DNA of 64,000 nt, from positions 372,001 to 436,000 of the forward strand of contig NZ_SLWK01000001.1 in the NCBI RefSeq assembly GCF_004345615.1. Direction: 5' to 3'. Numbering within the stretch: position 1 is the first letter of the stretch; each line of letters begins with the position of its first letter. The stretch comes from Natronoflexus pectinivorans. Lineage in GTDB: Bacteria; Bacteroidota; Bacteroidia; Bacteroidales; Marinilabiliaceae. Shown piece by piece: positions 24,762 to 34,900 of this stretch. Below the pieces are notes generated by a model. It had not been told where the DNA came from. It made no database searches and saw only the letters and a program-made list of their open reading frames with translations. Position numbers and translations under genes: made by a program.

Positions 24762-27152
24762 TTAAAGTTTAATTTCTAGTTTTCCTCCTTTATAAACCAC
24801 CTTTTTATCAATATCAATCGAATCCATTCCAATTGCTTTGTCTTTTTCGACCTTCACGACATTAAAATGTCGCTCGGTAAGCATTCCAGGAAATGAGCCC
24901 TTTCTATTATCTATGGTTAATTTGCGATTTGCATCATCCCAATAAAAAGTGATTGTTGAATACTGTCCATCCTCGTAGTTATAGTTATCATTCTCATCTT
25001 CATAAAGGGTAAATTTACCGTCGGCTCCGGGATAAATGCGGATTTCTAGATTGTCCCACTTCTTCTCAGTTGCATATTGCACTTTTGGGCCTACCGGTAA
25101 AATGGAGCCCGCTTTTAAAAACAGCGGCATGATATCAATCGGGCTTTGCTTTTTAATGGTTTGACCACCCCTATGTTTTTCTCCAGTCCAGAAATCAATC
25201 CAATCTGTTCCTTTAGGAAGATATACTTGGGAAGATTTCACCGTGCTAAAATCTTCTCTGCCATTTGTGGTGTACATTGATTCAGTGACCGGGCATACAA
25301 GAATAGATTTTCCAAACATATATTGATTATCAATATCAAGAGCTTTAGGATCGCTTGCAAAATCCATCACCAGTGCCCGCATAAAACTAGATTGGTTAGC
25401 AGTCACCTCCCATGATGTAGAATATATGTAAGGCAGTAAAAGATATCGCAAATTAATAAATTTTTCAATGGCATCATAAACAGGCTCCCCTTTGCTTCCA
25501 AACTGAAAGATCTCTCTTGGGGCTTCGGCCCCATGAGAGCGCATCATAGGGCAAAACGCACCAAACTGAATCCACCGTGCGTACAATTCTCTGTAGTCAG
25601 GGTCATCAAGTCTGGCAGGATATTCCCATAAGAAAAATCCACCTATGTCACTGTTCCAATGTGGGATACCGGAAAGAGAAAAATTAAGTCCTGCTGAGAT
25701 TTGATTTCGTAGAGCATTCCAGGATGCAACAACGTCGCCTGTCCATGTATTTGCTCCATATCGTTGCTGGCCTGCAAAAGCTGAACGAGTAAGGATGAAT
25801 ACCCTCTTATCTGAAGTTACAGCTCGTTGATTCTTATAAACTCCACCTACGGTCATTAATGGATAAGCATTTCGAACCCTCCTGAATGAGCCAAGATAAG
25901 TTTGGAAATCAAAATCCTCAGGTTGCCAGTTAAAATGATCTGGTTCAGTTGAATCCATCCACCAGCCATCAATTCCAAGAGAAAAAAGCCCTTCGTTCAG
26001 GTATTTCCAATAAATATCACGAGCTTCAGGATGGTATGCGTCATATACCCTGACTCCGGATGGATAATCAAGTCTAGGAGGCCATAACTGTGAACCGGAT
26101 TCTGGCCAGGTTGATATATTCATCAACATTCCACCGGCGTCAAGTTCTCTGTACTGTTTGGTTTTGGGGCCAAATGATGACCATATGGTAATGATCATAT
26201 GAGCATTGAGCTCATGTACTTCATTTACAAATCTTTGTGGATCAGGAAATTCAACATCAAGAAACTCCATTGCATTCCAAAGATAATTGCTTCCCCAGTA
26301 CTGCCAATCCTGGATGATTCCATCCAACGGAACCCCCAGGTCTCTGTATTTCCTGACAATACCCACCGTTTCGTTCTGACTTTTGTATCGCTCCTTACTC
26401 TGCCAGTAACCATATGTCCATAGAGGAAACATTGGAACCTGACCGGTTAGTTCACGCATTTCAGCAACTACACCATCGGCATTGCCACCATACATGAAAT
26501 AGTAGTCTATACAATCTCCAACTTCGGAATTAAACGAGGTCGCTTCTGAGGAGTCAGAAAAAACGGTTGGGGAATAGTTATCCCAAAAGAGACCATAACC
26601 TTTAACAGACTGAAAGAATGGAACAAAAGACTCAGTATTATTCTGAATCATATTCATTTCTAAATTTCTTTGAATCATCCTTCCCTGTTGCTGAAAACCT
26701 AAACCATAAATCGCTTCACCGGTTTCCAAACCAAAGGTTTGAGAAACGTTAAAGGATTTTACTCCAGCGTCATCGATTTCGACGAATACCGCGCCATCGT
26801 TCTTCTCTTTTAACAAAGCTTTGCCGTTGTTCTTATAAAAAGATACTTGTCCGTTGTTTGTATTCAAATTAACCGTTAATTCATCGCTCTGCAATGAGAT
26901 TAAGTCATTGTCCGAAGAGATATTCAGAGAGATTGATTCCGGCGATTTAACAACTGAAAGACTCTCTTTTTTGAAACTTGTTCCTTCCGGCCATTTAATA
27001 ACCCTGACAATAGAGTTGCTGAAGAACTGAATTTCAACTTGTATCGAGTTACAATTGACAACAGCCCCCGTTTCTGTTTCCTGGTAAGATTGAGATACAG
27101 CAGAGGAACTTATGAAGAACAAGAATAAATACAGAAACATCAATCGCATCAT
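24762..27152 (-). CDS. GH31 alpha-xylosidase/alpha-glucosidase
   Basis: About 796 residues from the ATG pair at 27147-27152, which opens a signal peptide (MMRLMFLYLFLFFISSSAVSQ). The open frame continues 34 codons upstream, but that part lacks signal character. Domain order: GH31 N-terminal sandwich (to about 230), catalytic barrel with nucleophile Asp400 (WWMDSTEPDH) and acid/base Asp473 (NTWTGDVVASW), and C-terminal sandwiches. DGIIQDWQYWG and TRSAFAGQQRYG are strongly GH31. The resemblance is to the bacterial alpha-xylosidase branch, though no single residue here proves it. It is the first of two GH31 genes; both sit next to GH97 or GH3 genes, suggesting combined removal of alpha-linked xylose and galactose. 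Confidence 0.88.
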   Translation of the reverse strand: MMRLMFLYLFLFFISSSAVSQSYQETETGAVVNCNSIQVEIQFFSNSIVRVIKWPEGTSFKKESLSVVKSPESISLNISSDNDLISLQSDELTVNLNTNNGQVSFYKNNGKALLKEKNDGAVFVEIDDAGVKSFNVSQTFGLETGEAIYGLGFQQQGRMIQRNLEMNMIQNNTESFVPFFQSVKGYGLFWDNYSPTVFSDSSEATSFNSEVGDCIDYYFMYGGNADGVVAEMRELTGQVPMFPLWTYGYWQSKERYKSQNETVGIVRKYRDLGVPLDGIIQDWQYWGSNYLWNAMEFLDVEFPDPQRFVNEVHELNAHMIITIWSSFGPKTKQYRELDAGGMLMNISTWPESGSQLWPPRLDYPSGVRVYDAYHPEARDIYWKYLNEGLFSLGIDGWWMDSTEPDHFNWQPEDFDFQTYLGSFRRVRNAYPLMTVGGVYKNQRAVTSDKRVFILTRSAFAGQQRYGANTWTGDVVASWNALRNQISAGLNFSLSGIPHWNSDIGGFFLWEYPARLDDPDYRELYARWIQFGAFCPMMRSHGAEAPREIFQFGSKGEPVYDAIEKFINLRYLLLPYIYSTSWEVTANQSSFMRALVMDFASDPKALDIDNQYMFGKSILVCPVTESMYTTNGREDFSTVKSSQVYLPKGTDWIDFWTGEKHRGGQTIKKQSPIDIMPLFLKAGSILPVGPKVQYATEKKWDNLEIRIYPGADGKFTLYEDENDNYNYEDGQYSTITFYWDDANRKLTIDNRKGSFPGMLTERHFNVVKVEKDKAIGMDSIDIDKKVVYKGGKLEIKL

Positions 27153-27352
27153 TAAAAAATAAAAAAAGTTTCTGCCTTCATTGCGAGGACTCCCTGTTCG
27201 CATATCAATTGCGCTCAGATTTTTTTTTGTGGTGATTACAAATGAATGTTTCATATAGTTGGATTATTAGTCTTGTAAACCTGCCTGAGAGAATCAATCC
27301 CATATTAGAAACTAATTCTTCCAGGCCATGTATCACAGTTAATAGTTAATAA

Positions 27353-29302
27353 TTAGTTGTCCATTGGTTGAAGTTTAGCAGCAAATCCGCCTCTACGTAA
27401 CATTTTCACATCAATTGTGCTTGATTTATTCACCACAGAGTAATAAGTGGAGAAATCCTTATCATGATTTCCATCGGAAATCAACACAATTCTATAATCA
27501 ACACCATCATCCAGAAAATTAAAACTTAAGGTATAATTCTTCTCTACATTTTCAGAATTTATTCCACCAACATACCATAACTTATCATTTCTACGAGCCA
27601 TAACAACATCACGTCCCGGATAGCCATCCAATAGCTTAGTGTCATCCCACGCCGCCGGCACATCTTTTAAAAATGATTTGGGGGCATCTGGCAAATTATA
27701 ATAACCTTCAGGACGATCGGCCATGTGCTGAAGAGCAGATTCATAGAGCACACTTAAGGCCAGTTCATGTCCATAAGAGGTAAGGGACGGATATTGAGAA
27801 TTGGTGAATGTAACAGGTGTGTAATCCATGGAGCCAACTACGTTTCGGGTGAATGCCATAACACTGTTGTGTTCCGGCGCTGTAGTAGTAAACTCAGGCC
27901 CATTATTGTACCACTCCGCACCGCGTACTCCTTCCAAAGTCATAAGGTGCGGGTATGTTCTTGCCCATCCTCTTGGAACCACCGAGCCATGGAAATTTAC
28001 CATCATTTCAAATTTGGCTGCATCTTCCAGAATGTCGAGATAATACTCAATCATAAATTGCTTTTCGCTGAGGAAAAAGTCAACTTTTACTCCAACAAAC
28101 CCCAAACTCTTTAGCCAGGCAAATTCTTCCATCCGGTTTTCATGAGTCTTCATCCGATCTATTGGAGTAGCTGTAATCCATTGAAACATACCAGAGTTAT
28201 ACCAAATAAAAGGTTTCACACCTTTTGATAGAGCATATCTTGCTGCATCCTCAACATTTCCACCATTTGACATTACGTCCCATTCCCAATCGAAAAGGGT
28301 ATATGGCCAACCCATTGCAGCAGCTAAATCAGTAAAGGCAGCAACAGTTTGAAAACATCTTGTACCATGATTGTCAGACCAGTAGTTCCAGGAAACTAAT
28401 CCGGGCTTTATCCAGTCGGTGTTTTCAAGAACAGAAGGTTTGGAAACATCATCAACCAAAGTTGACTCAACAATGTCAGACAACTCCCCCATGATTACAA
28501 CGCGCCAAGGCGATTTCCATGGTAAATTGATGGTTGGCAATGCCTCACCTTTCCCTTCATGGGGATAAGGAAGTGTTACTTTATATGCAGGCACATTATC
28601 GGCGTTATTTAGTTTTGTTGCACAATATGTTCTATCCAATCCTGCTTCATGGATGAGATACCAGCAGCTGTTATCAGGCGTATTGAATAAGGCCGGATAT
28701 CCCCAATCCCCACCGGTTTGTGCATCCTTCATTTTGGCATAAAGATGTTCATTGGACAAATCAAAGTCCTGTAGCCATCTCGTAGTACTATCGGGTATAT
28801 GATAAGATGTTAACTCATCCTCAATGGTATATGTTCCGCTACCCCTTGGAAATTCATAGCGGAATACAATTCCATCGTTATAAGCTCGAACCACAACGTT
28901 CATTCTTGAACGCTCTGAATTTTCAAATTCCATGACAACTTCATTGGCAACATTGCTGCGTTCACTGCGCTTTCCATGTATCGAGGTGTATTGTTCTACC
29001 ACTCTTTTGGGTCGGCTTGCCTTTAAAAATCTTAGATTATCTGAGAAACTCTGATCGTTACGAATAAGACCCAAATCAATACGTGGAATAACTTCAGATT
29101 TTTCGTCATCACTGATATAATTTACCTGTAAATACCAACTTCCGGTATTACCATCCTGTTGGCTTAACAGCATTACTTCATTTTTGCTATTGGGTGATAG
29201 AACAACGGCTTTTTGTGACATTAAAGGGAACGCCAAAAAAGCGAAAACAAAGGGAATAACCCCCCTAAACAAATTCGGTTTTAACATTAAATTATTCATC
29301 AT
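27353..29302 (-). CDS. GH97 retaining-type glycoside hydrolase (second copy)
   Basis: 649 residues. The start is one of two adjacent ATGs at 29297-29302, followed by a signal peptide (FAFLAFPLMSQ). GH97 layout as in the copy at 14506-16452: N-terminal sandwich, barrel with GLVSWNYWSDNHGT, YTLFDWEWDVMSNGG and FIWYNSGMF, and nucleophile Asp408 in VGVKVDFFLSEKQ, again the retaining pattern. VNFHGSVVPRGWARTYPH and TLEGVRGAEWYNNGPEF follow. The two copies are diverged, so they may differ in linkage or sugar. The gene begins 14 bases after the stop of the PA14-containing GH31 gene, indicating one operon with GH31 and the giant GH3. Confidence 0.88.
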   Translation of the reverse strand: MMNNLMLKPNLFRGVIPFVFAFLAFPLMSQKAVVLSPNSKNEVMLLSQQDGNTGSWYLQVNYISDDEKSEVIPRIDLGLIRNDQSFSDNLRFLKASRPKRVVEQYTSIHGKRSERSNVANEVVMEFENSERSRMNVVVRAYNDGIVFRYEFPRGSGTYTIEDELTSYHIPDSTTRWLQDFDLSNEHLYAKMKDAQTGGDWGYPALFNTPDNSCWYLIHEAGLDRTYCATKLNNADNVPAYKVTLPYPHEGKGEALPTINLPWKSPWRVVIMGELSDIVESTLVDDVSKPSVLENTDWIKPGLVSWNYWSDNHGTRCFQTVAAFTDLAAAMGWPYTLFDWEWDVMSNGGNVEDAARYALSKGVKPFIWYNSGMFQWITATPIDRMKTHENRMEEFAWLKSLGFVGVKVDFFLSEKQFMIEYYLDILEDAAKFEMMVNFHGSVVPRGWARTYPHLMTLEGVRGAEWYNNGPEFTTTAPEHNSVMAFTRNVVGSMDYTPVTFTNSQYPSLTSYGHELALSVLYESALQHMADRPEGYYNLPDAPKSFLKDVPAAWDDTKLLDGYPGRDVVMARRNDKLWYVGGINSENVEKNYTLSFNFLDDGVDYRIVLISDGNHDKDFSTYYSVVNKSSTIDVKMLRRGGFAAKLQPMDN

Positions 29303-29316
29303 TATAGCTTTAAGAT

Positions 29317-31932
29317 TTACATATTAATTACTACTTGCGTTCCGGTATAAACAACTGTTTCTTTATATAAGCCGGAAGAGTCAATTCCGAATCCGGAATT
29401 GCTATTTACACTTACAATATTGAATTTTCGCTCTGATAACATGCCGGGGAAACTCCCGTTTCTATCGCTGATGGTTAATGTTCTGTTGCCATCATCCCAA
29501 TTAAATGTGATGGTGGCAAAAACTCCGTCTTCGTAATTGTAATTGTTGTTTTCATCCTCATACAAAACAAACTCTCCATCCGCTCCCTCATATATTCGAA
29601 TTTCCAGTTCATCAGCTGGCTTCTCAGTTGAGAATTGCATGATGGGACCCATTGGTATAATAGAACCGGCCTGAACAAAAAGAGGAATCATATCAAGCGG
29701 GGCGTCGGTTTTAATGGTTTGATTACCATTAAAACGCTCACCTGTCCAGAAATTATACCAGCCTTTTGATTTTGGCAAATAAACTTCCCATTTGTCAACA
29801 CCCGGCTCAGTAATAGGAGCCACCATCATACCATTTCCAAACATATATTGATATGGTTGTTTGAGAGCCATCTCATCTTCTCTAAAATCCATCACCAAAG
29901 CCCTCATCATGGTTGAACCGTTGCTGGTTACCTGCCAGGCTTCTGAATAAATATAAGGGAGTAACCGATATCTCAAATTCAGCATTTTTCGCATATTGCT
30001 CTCTACTGTTTCACCATATTTCCATGGCTCTGTTTCGCTCATATAACCATGGTTCCGGAAAATCGGCTTAAAAGCACCCCACTGAAACCATCGAGTTAGC
30101 AATTCACGATAATTTTCATCGGTGTATTGAGAATGCCCGGGTCGGAAAAAGCCTCCAATGTCAGTAGTCCAATAGGGCAAACCTGTGATTGTGAAGTTCA
30201 GCCCGGCAACAATTTGACGTCTGTATTCGTCCCAGGTACCACCAACATCACCAGACCAATTAATGACACCATATCTTTGCTGTCCGGCAAAAGCGGAACG
30301 GGTTAAAATACAAACCCTTTTATCAGAAGTGACTTCACGTTGACCTTCATAAACAGACTGACTAACCAGAAGGGGATAGATTAATCGATAAAAGTCGCCC
30401 GGCCCAATATGGGTCATCTCTCCGGTAAGGGCGTCATTTTCCGGCTCAACAGCATCCATCCACCAGGAATCAACGCCGTGAACAAACATATTCTCGTACA
30501 ATGTATTCCAGTATTCTTTCCGGGTTTTGGGATTGAAATAGTCCAACCAGTTGGTGTTTGGTATGAAGTGGTTGTTACGTTGATACTCTCTGCCCAATTC
30601 AGAGTTGATGTCCGGATTTGACCAAATTGAGATGCAGAAATGTGCATTCAGGTCATGAATCTCACCAATAAACCCGGTGGGATTTGGATAATATCTTTCG
30701 TCAAATTGAGGAACACCCCATCCTTTATTTCCCCAATATTGCCAATCCTGTACAATTACATCCATTGGCAAATTTCGTTTACGAAATTCCTTTACAGTCT
30801 CTATCAATTGGTTAGATGAAGCATAGCGCTCTCTGCACTGCCAAAAACCATAGGCCCATTTAGGCAACATAGGAGCAGCACCAGTCAAATTACGGTAAGA
30901 AGAAATCACCTCATCGGCCGAAGGCCCATAAAACACAATGTAGTCAATCATTTGAGCATGTGGAGAACGATAGGTTGTGACATCCTCCTTTAAATTCCAT
31001 GATAGGGTTGGCTCATTATCTGATTTACATATCAGCTGAACATCATGTTTTCCAGCCTCGAGATTTACAAGGACTCCTGCAGTGGGCGGAAGCCACATAT
31101 TGGTTTGGTCAATAACGGGAACGCCATTTATAACTACATAATGACGATTGCCCATATCGCCCAAGTCTAAAAATATAGAATATTCTCCACTTCTGGGCAC
31201 AGTAAAACTCCCGGTATACAGAGATTGATCCTGCGCTACCCTCTGTGTTCCTGCAGTTGTTGTAACTTCTGCAATTCGCCCCTCTCCCAAATCTGCATCT
31301 TCCTGTTTTTCGAGTTGGACAAAATTGTCTGTTGGGTTAAAATCGGTTAATCCATACTGATGCCAAAGCAATCCATAGCCCTTGTTTGAATATACAAATG
31401 GGATCACAATCTGGCTGTTAACCTGGGTTAACCGACGGGTAACACCTTTAAGATTGAAATTCCCATCCTGAAACTGCCCCAACCCAAAAATGGCCTCATC
31501 GGCAGGTGATTCGAATTTCTGCTCAACAAAAAAACATGGTTCACCCATAACAGAATCCGGTTTCACTAATCGGGAACCGGGCTTTTCCTTTAGAAAAGCC
31601 TCTCCTTGACTATTTAAATATGAAACCTGACCCGTTCTCTTATTGACCTCAACAGTCATCTTTTTAAGAGAGATTTTAACAAGGCTCCCTTCTTCAGTGA
31701 CCACGAAATTTGGCACTTCAATTTCATTATACAACACAAACTCGGGAAGAGCCGTCTTGCTATCCACATAAAACTGCACCCGAACGGTGTTGTCAGTGAG
31801 TGGATAAACAGCCAAAGTTCCTTTGTCAGTTTGAAAAGTAACCCGATTACTTTCTTTTAAATAGCTCTTTACAAATTGGTTTTGACAACTTATAAAGAAA
31901 AGAGCAACACTTAACAGAAAAATAGCTTTCAT
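29317..31932 (-). CDS. GH31 alpha-xylosidase lipoprotein with PA14 insert
   Basis: 871 residues with a short lipoprotein signal (MKAIFLLSVALFFISC, Cys16). The N-terminal sandwich is split by a PA14 module at about 205-320 (SLYTGSFTVPRSGEYSIFLD, VVINGVPVIDQ, EAGKHDVQLICKSD). This architecture is known from bacterial GH31 alpha-xylosidases that act on xyloglucan oligosaccharides. Nucleophile Asp493 (SWWMDAVEPEND), acid/base Asp562 (INWSGDVGGTW). GH31 C-terminal sandwiches follow, ending in a DUF5110-like part (FVLYEDENNNYNYEDG). The PA14 insert supports alpha-xylosidase better than for the other GH31 gene. It starts 32 bases after the giant GH3 gene, so it is in the same operon. Confidence 0.92.
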   Translation of the reverse strand: MKAIFLLSVALFFISCQNQFVKSYLKESNRVTFQTDKGTLAVYPLTDNTVRVQFYVDSKTALPEFVLYNEIEVPNFVVTEEGSLVKISLKKMTVEVNKRTGQVSYLNSQGEAFLKEKPGSRLVKPDSVMGEPCFFVEQKFESPADEAIFGLGQFQDGNFNLKGVTRRLTQVNSQIVIPFVYSNKGYGLLWHQYGLTDFNPTDNFVQLEKQEDADLGEGRIAEVTTTAGTQRVAQDQSLYTGSFTVPRSGEYSIFLDLGDMGNRHYVVINGVPVIDQTNMWLPPTAGVLVNLEAGKHDVQLICKSDNEPTLSWNLKEDVTTYRSPHAQMIDYIVFYGPSADEVISSYRNLTGAAPMLPKWAYGFWQCRERYASSNQLIETVKEFRKRNLPMDVIVQDWQYWGNKGWGVPQFDERYYPNPTGFIGEIHDLNAHFCISIWSNPDINSELGREYQRNNHFIPNTNWLDYFNPKTRKEYWNTLYENMFVHGVDSWWMDAVEPENDALTGEMTHIGPGDFYRLIYPLLVSQSVYEGQREVTSDKRVCILTRSAFAGQQRYGVINWSGDVGGTWDEYRRQIVAGLNFTITGLPYWTTDIGGFFRPGHSQYTDENYRELLTRWFQWGAFKPIFRNHGYMSETEPWKYGETVESNMRKMLNLRYRLLPYIYSEAWQVTSNGSTMMRALVMDFREDEMALKQPYQYMFGNGMMVAPITEPGVDKWEVYLPKSKGWYNFWTGERFNGNQTIKTDAPLDMIPLFVQAGSIIPMGPIMQFSTEKPADELEIRIYEGADGEFVLYEDENNNYNYEDGVFATITFNWDDGNRTLTISDRNGSFPGMLSERKFNIVSVNSNSGFGIDSSGLYKETVVYTGTQVVINM

Positions 31933-31964
31933 AATGATTTAATTATAATCTCATTTATATGCAA

Positions 31965-34900
31965 TCACTTAAGCCCCCTGTTTTGAATCCGAAAATAATC
32001 GAACGAAACATCAAAAGGGCTGTCAGGCTTCGTGGTGGATGAATCAAACCAAAACGTACTTGTCATACTTTGGGTTATAACGCCGTCGCACACCAGAAGA
32101 CCTGCATGAATATCTTTCAACAGGATATCCGACTCTCCAAGCTTCTCAAAAGTTTTTCCATCCACAGAATAATAAGCCGAATATCTGCTTCCTTCTTTCG
32201 AAAGTCGCAATAATAGATGATTGTCACCTATAACTTCTTCTTTAAGGTTTATGGATGCCACTGATTTCGCAATTCCGTTCTCTTCAAAAAGCAAATCGAT
32301 GGTGCCGGGTTGCACTCCTGTTTGTCTTGACGTTTTGATGACTGCTCTAAACATAAGCTTAACGAAGTTGTCGTCGTCCTGGTAAGCAACAATGCCGGCA
32401 TTTTCAGGTTGAGATGGTGTTCTGGAAGCGACTAGTTTTGTCTCAATTGTCCAATCGTTATTGGCACTTTGCAGCAACAGATTTCGGGCATTATTACTGC
32501 CTTCAGAAATATCTCCCTCCTCGGCAGTAATGGTAAGAGCCCCCGGAGCGGATGTAAAACTATGGTTGTTTGGATTCTCCCTTACCCAATTCCATTGACT
32601 ACCGGGCTGACCATTATTAAATTCATCACTTACAGATGCGACATCAAAATTTATATAGTAGGTGTTTTTCTCATAGGTGTTATAGTCCACAAAACTAATG
32701 ATGGCTGTTCCGGGAATACCTTTTGCCTGCTGAATTTCCACAGTTACATCCTTGCTCTCAGCTGAAGCGTTCACACGAGGGACTCTGGATGATCTGTTCA
32801 TGAGATAACTATACGCCTTTTTATCGGCATTAAAGCCTTTCAAAGTTCTCCCATTGATGGTAATTGAGGCGGGAGTTAGATTTGGCATTACCTTAATGGG
32901 GAAATCATCTGAAACAGTTACTCCATTGTGAGTAACATGAACAAATACAGTGGCCACTCCAGGCTTAAGCGCCGATATCACACCCGATTCATTCACCGTT
33001 ATCACAGAAGGATTATTGCTTACATACTCCACATTTGTATGTCTTACATCAATAAAACTATCATCAGTAAGGCACGCCGTAAAACTGGTGCCTGACTTGT
33101 CACCGGGTTGAAGTACTATTTTATCAGAAGTAGCCACCACAGTTTTTAATTCTGCCTTAAATTTTCCAGCCATGACTGCTTCCACTGTACCTTTTATGTC
33201 GCGCGAAGATGCTCCTATTTCAAAAACATACCTGCCATTATCAAAAGCCAATTTGTTATCATCTTCATTCCAGAACCATAAATCGAAACAATTGATGTCT
33301 ATTGACACGGTTTTTATCTGACCTGCCGGTATGGTTACCCGTTTAAAACCCTTTAAACGTTTAATAGGACGTTGCAGTGAAACAGGACTATCAGGTGTTG
33401 TCACATAAACCTGAACAACTTCATCTCCATCTACATTTCCTGAGTTTTTAACGTCCACACTAACGGTAATCATATCGTTAGGGGTCATTTCACTTTTACT
33501 GATTTTAAAATTACTGTACTCAAAGGTTGTGTATGAAAGACCAAATCCAAACTCATAAGAGACATCCTTATCAAAGTACATATAGGTACGTCCATTCTTT
33601 TCATCATCGCCGCGCAAAGTGTAATCATTAAAATCGGGCAGATCATCGACCGATTTATACCAGGTAACGGTGGTTTTTCCACCCGGATTTATTTCTCCGA
33701 ATAGCACTTTTGCTATGGCGGCTCCTTGTGCCTGCCCGTTATAACCTACATAGAAAATCCCCGGGATGTTTGGATTATGCTTAATCTCTTCAACTTCAAC
33801 CATTCCCATGGTTTGCATTACAACTATTGTGTTTGGGTTAACTTCTGCAACAGCCTGGATAAGATTCATCTGATTACCTGGCAAAGCGAGAGAGAACCTG
33901 TCTGACTCTTCTCTCCCGGTGGTCTGGTCGGTTCCTACAAAAATAATTGCCACATCGGACGAAGCGGCTAAATCTAACGTGGCCTGATCGGTTGATTCAG
34001 GCTGCGGTTCACGATATATAAAGTAAATATTTCGTGGGCCGGTAATTCCTAACGTATTAACCTTTGCAGCCACAGTAACCCTACTACCAAAAAATCCTCC
34101 GGTTGATGAACTTTCGACCATCTCCGATGCAAGAATGTTGCCGGTGGGCGAATCTACTCTAACCTCTATTGCTCCTCCGCTAAGTGCCACATTCATGTTA
34201 AACATTATAGAATCTAACCGGGTCACATCAATGTTGTAATATGCCGTCCAGTCACCATCCTTTATTCCACGCAAGGATTTTGTACCAAACCTTTCGGATG
34301 CAATAATCCCACTTGCCGACTCGTCAAAAATTGTCGCATCATACTGATGCTTCTCTCCACTATTACTTACAGTAGTAAAGGTTGACAGCGTAAAAAAATC
34401 ATTTCGACGATCAATGTTGCCACCATCTCCATGTACCACTTCGATACCCAAATTATTCCTTTTAACATAGCTTTTTATGCCTTGAAGAGGAGTGCTTACA
34501 TAATGATCTTCCACCGGCCCTGAATAATCACCCAACTCAATTTTGTTTGCATGAGGTCCCAAAACGGCAATTTTTTGAATATTCTGAGGTCGAAGAGGTA
34601 AAGCTTTTTCTCCGATTGCCGAAACCACTTCATTCTTTAAAAGGACAGGTGTCTTTGTAGCAATCTCAAGTGCCAGTTCGTTATGAGAAGGGTCATTAAT
34701 GATTCCCGGTTTAATTCCTGCGTATGGAACCATACGCGCAGGATCAAACTCTCCTAAACGCATACGAATGGTAAACATATTTATTAAAGCTCTGTCGATA
34801 TCAGCCTCGGTTATTAACCCCCGTTCCAAAGCAGTAATGACGTGGCTTTGATACTCACCTCCACAATCTGAATCGACTCCCGCAATTAAACCCATTGCAG